This document shows positions 1 through 6,619 of a DNA stretch of 10,003 nt, piece after piece. Location of the stretch: the NCBI GenBank assembly GCA_946479115.1, contig CAMLED010000029.1, positions 1-10,003 on the forward strand, read 5' to 3'. Numbering within the stretch: the first letter of the stretch is position 1; every line of letters begins with the position of its first letter. The DNA comes from an uncultured Candidatus Saccharibacteria bacterium. GTDB lineage: Bacteria > Patescibacteria > Saccharimonadia > Saccharimonadales > UBA6022. The notes below the pieces were generated by a model. It saw only the letters and a list, made by a program, of their open reading frames with translations, was not told the DNA's origin and did not search any database. A program made the translations under genes and the position numbers.

Positions 1-1188
1 AAAGTCATGGTGCAATTAACCAAAAAGAAATCAAGCTACGTTGAAGGTATCGTAACGGAAGTACTAGAGCCTAGCACTGACCGCGTTATGCCTGTGGACG
101 AAGCAAGCTACCTCTCAACCAGCCCATGGCAAATCATGCAATTTGACCGTGAGCAACACTATAAGGCCGCGCTCATCGAAGAAGCGTTTGAATTACACGA
201 CATTGTCCTGCCAAATCCTATTGAAGTCTACAGTGACGGCAAAGAGATGGCGTATCGTAACAAAATCGAATTTAGCTGGTGGTGGGATAAAGAAGGCGAA
301 CAGCTTGACTTGGCCTTTTTCCGTCGTGGTACACACGGTAAAATTCCTGTTGATGGCAGCAGCCTAGCTGATCCAAAGATCAACGAAGCAGCTCACCGTA
401 TTCGTGACACATTGCGTTACCGAAACATTCAGGCATTTAATCTAAAGACTCTACTAATCCGATCAAACCGAAACGGTGATGTTGTCGCGCAGCTATACGT
501 CAAAGATGAAATGTTCGATGCGTTTACCGAACAGGAATTAAAAGATTTCGATATTACCGGTTTTGAATTGATTTTCTCGAATCCAAAGAGTCCTGCGAGT
601 GTCATCACTAAACGACTACAAGCCTGGGGTGAAACAAGCCTCACCGACACTATTCTGGACGTGCCGTTTACATACGCTGTCGAAGGTTTCTTCCAGATTA
701 ATCTACCTGTGTACGAGCAAGCTCTTCGTGACATGAAAGAATGGGTAAGTGCTGATAAACCAGCCGTCGACCTGTATAGTGGCGTCGGCACCATTGGCCT
801 CACTATTGGTGGTGATCACGTCACTATGGTTGAGATTAATGAACATGCTGTTCGTGAAATGGAGCGCAACATTACCGCTCTAGAGCGTGAAAAAGCTGCG
901 AAAGCGATCCTTGCTCCAAGCGAAACGGCACTTGAACACATCACTGGTGATTCAACGATCATCGTCGACCCACCACGCGCTGGACTACACGAAGATGTCG
1001 TTACTAAACTCCTCGAAACCAAACCAGAGCGCATCGTCTACCTATCATGTAACCCTGTCACGCAAGCTCGTGATGTAGCACTGCTATGCGCAGACGAAGT
1101 ATATGGCATTCGATCTCACCGTGGGTATAATTTCTTCCCACGCACACCGCATATTGAGCATTTGGTTGTTTTAGATTTAAAGAAATAA
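1..1188 (+). CDS. RlmD/TrmA-family RNA (uracil-C5)-methyltransferase, 5' end cut by window
   Basis: SAM-dependent methylation of C5 of a uridine in 23S rRNA or tRNA. The frame is open to base 1; an ATG at position 7 exists, but it falls where the family's N-terminal TRAM domain should run into the catalytic part, so the true start is probably upstream. Numbered from that ATG: the SAM-binding loop DLYSGVGTIG lies at 255-264, the acidic VEIN at 275-278, DPPR at 321-324, the catalytic cysteine C348 in YLSCNP, and the probable catalytic base E384 in PHIEHL. FFQIN at 228-232 is also typical. The usual CxxxxxCGGC iron-sulphur cysteines before the insert domain are absent; the equivalent stretch (about residues 28-45) has no cysteine, as in the cluster-free members of the family. 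Which uridine it modifies cannot be told from sequence. It converges on the minus-strand gene ending at 1595. Confidence 0.9.
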   Translation, partial: KVMVQLTKKKSSYVEGIVTEVLEPSTDRVMPVDEASYLSTSPWQIMQFDREQHYKAALIEEAFELHDIVLPNPIEVYSDGKEMAYRNKIEFSWWWDKEGEQLDLAFFRRGTHGKIPVDGSSLADPKINEAAHRIRDTLRYRNIQAFNLKTLLIRSNRNGDVVAQLYVKDEMFDAFTEQELKDFDITGFELIFSNPKSPASVITKRLQAWGETSLTDTILDVPFTYAVEGFFQINLPVYEQALRDMKEWVSADKPAVDLYSGVGTIGLTIGGDHVTMVEINEHAVREMERNITALEREKAAKAILAPSETALEHITGDSTIIVDPPRAGLHEDVVTKLLETKPERIVYLSCNPVTQARDVALLCADEVYGIRSHRGYNFFPRTPHIEHLVVLDLKK

Positions 1189-1197
1189 CTCTAGTAT

Positions 1198-1254
1198 TTT
1201 CTTTCGTCTTGCCGAAAGAAACAAAGGCAAACCCTTTTTGGCAGCAAAAAGGGT
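1198..1254. terminator. Two adjacent perfect hairpins, terminator- or REP-like
   Basis: The first hairpin pairs TTTCTTTCG (1198-1206) with CGAAAGAAA (1213-1221) over a 6-nt loop. The second pairs ACCCTTTTTG (1231-1240) with CAAAAAGGGT (1245-1254) over a 4-nt loop. They begin 10 bp after the methyltransferase stop. Neither is followed by a clean T-run on the plus strand; on the minus strand the second is followed by a T-rich tract. They could end plus-strand transcription imperfectly, act on the minus strand, or be copies of a dispersed palindromic repeat. Confidence 0.5.
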
Positions 1255-1260
1255 AGAAAA

Positions 1261-1566
1261 CTGCAGATCCAATTCTCTCCCGCAGGGATGCTGTTAATGT
1301 AATGACCGTCGCTGCGGAATTCCCTCTGGGAAGTTATTCATATTAATCTTTAGTTATAGATGAATAACAGGTCCTCGCGAGTTACTCGATCATTCCATCT
1401 GCCAGCAGCCTGGGTCGCTCATGGGATCTGGCGCGAATAGTAATCTCTACTGCAATCAGAGTAGAGTCATTCGGCTATTATTACTCATGAATATCTGCAG
1501 CCCAAGTAGTATGAGGCGCCGGGGCCCTCTATACTACCTGGCGCGAAGCCATGAATGAGAAATGGT
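1261..1566. ncRNA. Candidate structured RNA in gap between convergent genes
   Basis: No open frame with a ribosome binding site is visible in these roughly 300 bases, but paired segments are dense. CTGCAGAT (1261-1268) pairs with ATCTGCAG (1493-1500) and would close the domain. Inside are CCGCAG (1280-1285) with CTGCGG (1312-1317), a perfect 9-bp hairpin GTTATTCAT (1333-1341) with ATGAATAAC (1360-1368), GCCAG (1401-1405) with CTGGC (1428-1432), and CTCTACT (1445-1451) with AGTAGAG (1460-1466). Outside is GTAGTAT (1506-1512) with ATACTAC (1531-1537). The 10-mer CTGGCGCGAA occurs twice (1428-1437 and 1538-1547). Inverted repeats look alike on both strands, so the transcribed strand is unclear, and I found no good promoter. 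The RNase P core and tmRNA ends are not seen. It may be a folded 3' untranslated region, a separate small RNA, or a decayed element. Confidence 0.35.
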
Positions 1567-1572
1567 AGCCAA

Positions 1573-1609
1573 AAAGACGAGCAAGAATGGAAACTTAGCT
1601 CGTCTTAAT
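1573..1609 (-). terminator. Rho-independent terminator of the 1595-2083 gene
   Basis: On the minus strand AAGACGAGC pairs with GCTCGTCTT (plus-strand 1574-1582 and 1598-1606) around a loop of about 15 nt, and is followed by TTTTTGG. The stem contains the stop codon region of the minus-strand gene, so termination is tight against the coding end. Confidence 0.7.
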
Positions 1610-2083
1610 TCGACGGTAAGCAAACTTAGTTGCGACGCGCCAGCCATCACGAGAGTCGCTATCGTATTGATAAATATGACCGTCTTTGACTTCACTGATC
1701 ATAATTAGAGCAGGATTGTACGGCGCAAGGGTGCGGTAAAAGATAATATCTTCGTCATTCACATGGCCACGGCCAGGGAAGACTTCTTTGAATTTTTCGC
1801 GTCCTATACGATCAAAATAATCAGGCTGGCCCTTTGGAGGAAAGTAGATTTCTGCTTTTAGGCCCATTCGGTTAACAATCTTTTTAATATCGCTAAATAA
1901 CAACTTAGAATGGCCATTGACGTATACCAACAGCTGCTTTTTCTTGGTCAAAAAGACGGTTGCGGTAACGCTACGGCTGACTTCAATCTGACGAGCAATG
2001 ACTTGGTTAATATCGACATCAACCCCAAACTGATCTTTTGCGATCCGTTCCAGTGCCATATCGTCATAGATTTCGTCATTCAT
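1595..2083 (-). CDS. Conserved-looking protein of unknown function, 162 aa
   Basis: I do not recognise this protein. It has an acidic N-terminus (MNDEIYDDMALERIAKDQFGV), then a stretch with VTATVFLTKKK followed by LLVYVNGHSK, which looks like paired beta strands, and a later LAPYNPALIMISEV and YQYDSDSRDGW. There is no signal peptide or membrane segment. The frame extends upstream to an ATG at 2143, but I chose the ATG at 2083: a TATACT -10 box lies at 2099-2094 on the minus strand, only 10 nt before this codon, so the longer start would lie upstream of the likely transcription start. The resulting message would be leaderless or nearly so. Its own terminator follows. It is divergent from the helicase operon and shares a 60-bp control region with it. 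Confidence 0.75.
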   Translation of the reverse strand: MNDEIYDDMALERIAKDQFGVDVDINQVIARQIEVSRSVTATVFLTKKKQLLVYVNGHSKLLFSDIKKIVNRMGLKAEIYFPPKGQPDYFDRIGREKFKEVFPGRGHVNDEDIIFYRTLAPYNPALIMISEVKDGHIYQYDSDSRDGWRVATKFAYRRIKTS

Positions 2084-2093
2084 AACTAGTGAT

Positions 2094-2123
2094 AGTATAC
2101 CACCGTCTTGAAAAGATGGGTAA
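2094..2123 (-). promoter_or_regulatory. Minus-strand promoter of the 162-aa gene
   Basis: Minus-strand TATACT at 2099-2094 with a weak TTACCC -35 at 2123-2118 and an 18-bp spacer. The expected transcript start is about 3-4 nt before the ATG at 2083. It overlaps the plus-strand promoter at 2108-2135, so RNA polymerase binding to the two is probably mutually exclusive. Confidence 0.5.
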
Positions 2124-2135
2124 CAGGCGTATAAT
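2108..2135 (+). promoter_or_regulatory. Promoter of the unknown gene/helicase operon
   Basis: TTGAAA (2108-2113), a 16-bp spacer and a consensus TATAAT (2130-2135). The start codon at 2146 is only 10 nt beyond the -10 box, so the message should have a leader of 3-4 nt and no Shine-Dalgarno site; none is seen. Confidence 0.65.
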
Positions 2136-2145
2136 CTGAACAATC

Positions 2146-2670
2146 ATGGAGTTAACCGTATTAGATTATCAGCCTGATTTCCCGGAAGTCGATTTAACCG
2201 AGAATAATGCGGCTTTTTTGGAAATATTCCTTCAGAACAATATGCTAGTAGAAGCGAGCCATCCGCAAGCAGAGCAGTACCAGCTACTCTATAGAATGGC
2301 CCATATTGCAGTCACAGAGTCAAAAGAGCTCTTTAACGACGATAGTCATCATGCCGGATTTACGCATGGATTCACTCTGTACGAAGTAATCTCATCAATT
2401 GTTGCACCGAAGCCACCGCAAGTTGAACCCGTATCCGTTCTGGCCGTCACACGCGGATTAAACATCGCTCTTCGTAGTGACAAATTAACAGACTACTTAA
2501 CGGATGCTTATGACGATTTCACCAGTACACAAAAATTAACAACAGAAGTTATTACTGGTGCGGCGAATCGCTATCACACAGGCCTAGTGCATTACGCCAT
2601 CATGGGTGCAGCCATTGAACGCCAGCTTGAACTAGACGCGCGTAAGTTCAACCAAAATATCGTACAATAA
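2146..2670 (+). CDS. Protein of unknown function, 174 aa, first gene of helicase operon
   Basis: I do not recognise this protein. It appears soluble and mostly helical, with an acidic N-terminal third. A histidine-containing segment, SHHAGFTHGFTLYEVISSIV, lies near residues 67-86, and LVHYAIMGAAIERQLELDAR near the C-terminus looks like an amphipathic helix. There is no signal peptide or transmembrane segment. The ATG sits 10 nt after a consensus -10 box, implying near-leaderless translation. Its stop is 6 bp before the helicase-nuclease start, so the two are almost certainly co-transcribed. A helper, regulator or substrate-handling partner of the helicase is a reasonable guess from position only. 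Confidence 0.8.
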   Translation: MELTVLDYQPDFPEVDLTENNAAFLEIFLQNNMLVEASHPQAEQYQLLYRMAHIAVTESKELFNDDSHHAGFTHGFTLYEVISSIVAPKPPQVEPVSVLAVTRGLNIALRSDKLTDYLTDAYDDFTSTQKLTTEVITGAANRYHTGLVHYAIMGAAIERQLELDARKFNQNIVQ

Positions 2671-2676
2671 GTAGTA

Positions 2677-5600
2677 ATGGATTTTACTACTCGTTACGGG
2701 AAATTAAACACCGCGCAAAAACAAGCGGTTGATACAATTGACGGGCCTGTCATGGTCGTAGCCGGGCCAGGGACTGGCAAGACAGAGCTACTGAGTATGC
2801 GGGCCGCAAATATCCTGCGTCAAACTGACACGTTGCCAGAGAATATTCTTTGTCTGACGTTCACGGAAAGTGGTGCGGCCGCTATGCGCGAGCGCATGGT
2901 TGAAATTATCGGACAGGATGCATACAAAATTGCCATCCACACCTTTCACAGCTTTGGCGCTGAGGTCATTAATCAAAATGGTGACTTCTTTTATCACGGT
3001 GCAAATTTCCGTGCAGCCGATGAATTAAGTAGCTATGAATTACTACGAAAAATCTTTGATGAACTAGACTATAACAGCCCACTGGCAGGCAAGATGAATG
3101 GTGAATACACCCATCTTGGCGATACACTGATGACTATTTCAGAATTAAAGAAAAGTGGCCTCACTAGTGATGAATTATTGCTATTACTCGATGCTAATGA
3201 CCAGGTTATCGATAAAGCCGAACCACTGCTTGCAAGTATTTTCACAGGCCGAATTAGCAAAACAACAGCCGAGGCGCTACAGCAAGCAGTTGAACCGATT
3301 CGTGGTAGCGGTGGCAACGTAGACCTACCAACAATCGTTCCATTATCGCAAGTCTTAGCTGATAGTCTAATGCAAGCGGTTGAACAGGCTATCGAATCAG
3401 GCTCAACTAAACCTATCACCGCATGGCGTAATGCATGGATGAAGAAAAATGAGTTAGGCGAATTCGCATTAAAAGCTCGTGAACGTCAGGTTAAACTACG
3501 CGCCGTCAGTTTCATTTACTATCAATATCTTGCGCGGATGCAAGAATCTGAGCTTTATGACTTTGACGACATGATCCTACGTGTCGTTCACGCTATCGAA
3601 GTCTTCCCAGGTTTGCAATATAACCTACAGGAAAAGCACCAATATATTATGGTTGATGAGTTCCAAGACACCAACATGGCGCAGATGCGTATCCTCTACA
3701 ATCTAACAAATAACCCAGCTAATGAAGGCCGACCAAACATCATGGTAGTTGGTGATGATGATCAAGCTATCTATAGTTTTCAGGGCGCTGACATTAGTAA
3801 CATTATTAATTTTCGTCATACCTATGAAAACGTTACAGCCATCACGCTGACAGACAATTATCGTTCGGCTGAGCCAATTCTTATTAGCGCCAGGGAAGTT
3901 ATCACTCAGGGTGATGATCGCCTAGAGACCCTAATGGACGACATCAACAAAACGCTAACTGCACATCGCATCAGTACAAATAGCCAGGTGAGCTTGATCG
4001 AAACACCAACAATGCACGATGAGCGTATGCAGCTAATCAATTCGATCAAACAACAACTTACCGATGGGCACCCAGCTGAATCTATCGCTGTTTTAGCCCG
4101 TCGACATCATGAAATTATTAGTTTGCTGCCATACTTTGCCGATGCCGGCATTTTAGTCAATTACGAACGGCGAGATAACGTTCTCGATATCGCACCAGTC
4201 GTCGCTCTTGAATCAACCGCGCGACTGCTTGTTGCCTTGCACGAAAATAAACACGACCAAGTCAATGCGCTGCTTCCAGAATTCCTCAGTCATCCTGCCA
4301 TGGATTTTGACGCTGTAGATATCTGGAAACTAAGCTTATCCGCCTATAATCAGCACACCAGCTGGATGGAGGCGATGGCAACAACGCCACTGTTTACGGA
4401 GCTTCACAAATGGCTGGTGACACTTAGCAGCCAGGTGCCACACACACCACTTGAATATATCCTAGATACGATCATGGGCCGTGACACGCCAGACGGTTGC
4501 GAGTTTACGTCACCGTTTTTCGAATATTTCTTCCCACAGGAAAAACTCCATACCCAGCCGGATGAATATTTAGTCTATCTAGAGGCACTTAGAACAATCC
4601 GCAGTAAATTACGAGACTACCAACAAGAATCAACACCGACGTTACAAACACTATTGTCATTTATCGCACTGCATCGACAGCTTGGTAGTGTTATCACTAG
4701 CATCCGTCCACATGTTGATCGCCAACAAGGTGCCGTTAATCTTATGACCGCTCATAAATCTAAGGGGCTTGAATTCGATACGGTTTACATCATTGGCGCT
4801 ATCGATTCAGCCTGGGGCGAACGAGTGCGCAGCCGCAGTCGTCTCATTAATTATCCAGAAAACTTACCGATTGCACCTGTTGGCGACAGCGTCAGCGAAC
4901 GATTGCGCCTATTCTTTGTCGCAATGACCCGTGCCCGCAAGCAGTTAGTTATTAGTTACAGTACATCAGATGACAGCGGTAAAGATACACTGTGTGCTAG
5001 CTTCTTACTAGCAACAAATCTTACACCGACTATCATGACGCCGTCACATACAATTGATGAAACGATTGCCGGCGCTGAACGTCGCTGGTATGAACCAATC
5101 GTGTCATTATCGTCAGGCACAATGCAAGAATTACTTGCACCTACACTAGAAAAATATAAACTCAGTATTACGCACCTCAATAATTTCCTTGATGTTACCC
5201 GTGGTGGTCCGCAAACATTCCTCATTAATAATTTGCTTCGCTTCCCACAGGCCATGAGTCCCAGCGCCGCTTACGGATCTGCGATTCACAAAACATTACA
5301 GCATGCTCATTCCCATGTCGCCGCCACGAAATCTCAGCGACCTGTCGAAGACGTGTTACGTGATTTTGAACAGAACCTGCGCGAACAACATTTATCTGAA
5401 ACAGACTTTGCTAACTATTTTCAGAAGGGCAGCGACACGCTTCATGCATTCCTGTCAGAAAAATACGATACATTTAGCCCTAGTCAAAAAGTCGAACTTA
5501 ATTTTGCCGGCCAGCAGGTCATGGTTGGTGACGCACATCTGACTGGCTCACTCGACCTCGTTGATATTTCAACCGAAGACAAGACGATGATCGTCACAGA

Positions 5601-5955
5601 TTATAAAACAGGTAAGGCCAGTCACAGCTGGACAGGTAAGACTGACTACGAAAAGATCAAACTACACAAATATAAACAGCAACTAATGTTCTATAAAGTG
5701 CTCGTTGAGCGGTCACGGGATTACGGTCAATACACTGTTGAAAAGGGCTGTCTCCAGTTTGTCGAGCCAACCGTGCGTGGTGATATCCTTAGCCTCGAAG
5801 CCAGTCCAACAATCGAAGATTGCGAGCGGTTCCACAAACTCATCGATATTGTCTGGAAAAAGATCATGACACTCGACCTCCCAGATACCAGCCAATACGA
5901 TCAATCATTCAAGGGCATGCTTGCATTCGAAGAGGATTTATTAAAAGAGTCTTGA
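2677..5955 (+). CDS. UvrD/Rep-like superfamily 1 helicase with C-terminal RecB-type nuclease domain
   Basis: ATP-driven 3'-5' DNA unwinding fused to a PD-(D/E)XK nuclease, the domain order of the RecB/AddA group; a role in double-strand break or replication repair is inferred. At 1092 aa it is longer than UvrD (about 720) and near AddA. Helicase motifs appear in order: Walker A GPGTGKT at 30-36 (K35), motif Ia LTFTESGAAAMRERM, FHSFG, Walker B VDEFQD with D327/E328, motif III VGDDDQAIYSFQGA near 358, motif IV NYRSAEPI, motif V MTAHKSKGLEFD, motif VI FVAMTRARKQL near 747. The nuclease module shows H871 in AIHKTL, D960 in GSLDLVD, D975-Y-K977 in VTDYKTGK and the QLMFY helix, so its metal-binding residues look intact. 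It starts 6 bp after the upstream gene with no clear ribosome site, suggesting coupled translation. Its TGA stop lies inside the -35 box of the next transcription unit; no terminator follows. Confidence 0.92.
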   Translation: MDFTTRYGKLNTAQKQAVDTIDGPVMVVAGPGTGKTELLSMRAANILRQTDTLPENILCLTFTESGAAAMRERMVEIIGQDAYKIAIHTFHSFGAEVINQNGDFFYHGANFRAADELSSYELLRKIFDELDYNSPLAGKMNGEYTHLGDTLMTISELKKSGLTSDELLLLLDANDQVIDKAEPLLASIFTGRISKTTAEALQQAVEPIRGSGGNVDLPTIVPLSQVLADSLMQAVEQAIESGSTKPITAWRNAWMKKNELGEFALKARERQVKLRAVSFIYYQYLARMQESELYDFDDMILRVVHAIEVFPGLQYNLQEKHQYIMVDEFQDTNMAQMRILYNLTNNPANEGRPNIMVVGDDDQAIYSFQGADISNIINFRHTYENVTAITLTDNYRSAEPILISAREVITQGDDRLETLMDDINKTLTAHRISTNSQVSLIETPTMHDERMQLINSIKQQLTDGHPAESIAVLARRHHEIISLLPYFADAGILVNYERRDNVLDIAPVVALESTARLLVALHENKHDQVNALLPEFLSHPAMDFDAVDIWKLSLSAYNQHTSWMEAMATTPLFTELHKWLVTLSSQVPHTPLEYILDTIMGRDTPDGCEFTSPFFEYFFPQEKLHTQPDEYLVYLEALRTIRSKLRDYQQESTPTLQTLLSFIALHRQLGSVITSIRPHVDRQQGAVNLMTAHKSKGLEFDTVYIIGAIDSAWGERVRSRSRLINYPENLPIAPVGDSVSERLRLFFVAMTRARKQLVISYSTSDDSGKDTLCASFLLATNLTPTIMTPSHTIDETIAGAERRWYEPIVSLSSGTMQELLAPTLEKYKLSITHLNNFLDVTRGGPQTFLINNLLRFPQAMSPSAAYGSAIHKTLQHAHSHVAATKSQRPVEDVLRDFEQNLREQHLSETDFANYFQKGSDTLHAFLSEKYDTFSPSQKVELNFAGQQVMVGDAHLTGSLDLVDISTEDKTMIVTDYKTGKASHSWTGKTDYEKIKLHKYKQQLMFYKVLVERSRDYGQYTVEKGCLQFVEPTVRGDILSLEASPTIEDCERFHKLIDIVWKKIMTLDLPDTSQYDQSFKGMLAFEEDLLKES

Positions 5956-5980
5956 CACACCGGCGTTAAAACGTTATGAT
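5952..5980 (+). promoter_or_regulatory. Strong sigma70-type promoter for the structured RNA
   Basis: A perfect TTGACA (5952-5957), exactly 17 bp, then TATGAT (5975-5980). The transcript should begin near 5987-5988. The -35 box contains the TGA stop (5953-5955) of the helicase gene. It is the best promoter match in the window and points into non-coding, strongly structured sequence. Confidence 0.8.
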
Positions 5981-5987
5981 TGTATTC

Positions 5988-6565
5988 GTGAGTTTAGCAC
6001 CAATGAATGTTCGAGTTCGTGGTGTCAACACCGCAACTTTACATGATTAGTGCAAATAACAGACTTAGGCCATTGGCCTATCTAAATGTCGTTATAGCGT
6101 AGACACGTTGTTAATCCCTTGGACACTCTGCTGAGACCAGGAGTTTCCTCCCTGCGGGTGACACGACACTAGCTATAGCGGCACGGTGTGCCTCGGACGA
6201 TAAACCTTTTGCCCCCATTGGGTGAATCGTCCGAGGTACGTCGTTACCCCCCAAAGCCCCCTCACATTTCCATCCAGATCGTATGTCACATCCACGATGT
6301 GGCACCCCCCAGCCGAGCTGGATGGGTAAAAATGTGAGGGTCCTACGGCTATCCTCGGTGTTGTGAATGCCAGCCCCAAGCATCGCATTCACACACCGAG
6401 GATACGTCTTCGAGCTGTAGCGTAGTCCGGTAGCGCGCTTCGATAGGAGGATTGTAAAATCCTGCTGGAAAATCGAAAAGGTCGCAGGTTCAAATCCTGT
6501 CAGCTCGACTGAGACCGGCGAGTTTACAAAACTCCCCAACGACGTATCTCGTCGGTCTCGCCAAC
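5988..6565 (+). ncRNA. Large multi-hairpin RNA of unknown class with embedded tRNA-like module
   Basis: This gap of over 600 bp has a consensus promoter but no convincing gene. Stems in order: TAGGCC (6066-6071) with GGCCTA (6075-6080); a 12-bp helix 6087-6098 with 6172-6183 (two G-U pairs) closing an inner domain; CCTCGGACGAT (6191-6201) with ATCGTCCGAGG (6226-6236); an 80-nt rod made of 6259-6269 with 6330-6340, 6270-6277 with 6318-6325, and 6284-6292 with 6296-6304; ATCCTCGGTGT (6351-6361) with ACACCGAGGAT (6393-6403) extended by GTGAATGC with GCATTCAC; the tRNA-like part at 6411-6507; and GAGACCG (6511-6517) with CGGTCTC (6553-6559) enclosing GAGTTT with AAACTC. The RNase P, tmRNA, SRP and group I/II intron hallmarks I know are missing. 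Known large bacterial RNAs such as GOLLD can carry tRNAs; a relationship is conjecture. The 3' end is uncertain: no T-run follows, so the transcript may continue to the terminator at 6808. Confidence 0.55.
6411..6507 (+). tRNA. tRNA-like element with greatly enlarged anticodon arm
   Basis: The acceptor stem is CGAGCTG (6411-6417) with CAGCTCG (6501-6507), extendable by one more pair. The D arm is GCG (6420-6422) with CGC (6434-6436) and a canonical AGTCCGGTA loop. The T arm is GCAGG (6484-6488), TTCAAAT, CCTGT (6496-6500), preceded by a normal AGGTC variable loop. Between D and T arms lie 47 nt, where a type I tRNA has 23 and long-variable-arm tRNAs up to about 40. The excess forms one long hairpin: TTCGAT (6439-6444) with ATCGAA (6472-6477), then AGGAGGAT with ATCCTGCT (one G-G mismatch) around a 6-nt TGTAAA loop. 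A Tyr GTA anticodon is tempting, but the loop is one base short. CCA is not encoded. It may be a tRNA-like domain of the surrounding RNA rather than a working tRNA. Confidence 0.45.
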
Positions 6566-6619
6566 TTTTGGTAAGGAATGTAGTAAATATCTATCCCAAC
6601 TATCACTTATGAAAGGGTG

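Noticed and set aside
1340..1430. Minus-strand resemblance to the RNase P 3' conserved region (AGATGGAATGATCG)
   Set aside because: Only a short local likeness; the other conserved RNase P regions are missing in the gap.
2084..2143. N-terminal extension of the minus-strand gene from ATG 2143
   Set aside because: The extension covers the likely promoter, including the -10 box, so it would not be transcribed from the predicted start.
6411..6507. Group I intron within a tRNA
   Set aside because: The insert is only about 24 nt and forms a simple hairpin; the conserved P/Q/R/S core elements are absent here and in the flanks.
6411..6507. Ordinary tRNA-Tyr with GTA anticodon and long variable arm
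   Set aside because: A 5-bp stem leaves a 6-nt loop, the bases after it do not form a variable-arm stem, and 10 extra bases precede it after the D arm.
6111..6539. 142-aa minus-strand open frame containing ELTGFEPATF
   Set aside because: This is the well-known antisense-of-tRNA translation artefact (GFEPAT is the reverse of a T arm); the frame simply runs opposite the structured RNA and has no ribosome site.
5988..6565. tmRNA or RNase P RNA
   Set aside because: No tmRNA 5' end pairing with the T-arm side across the region and no tag frame ending in Ala-Ala; no GAGGAAAGTCC or ACAGAAA-type RNase P core on either strand.
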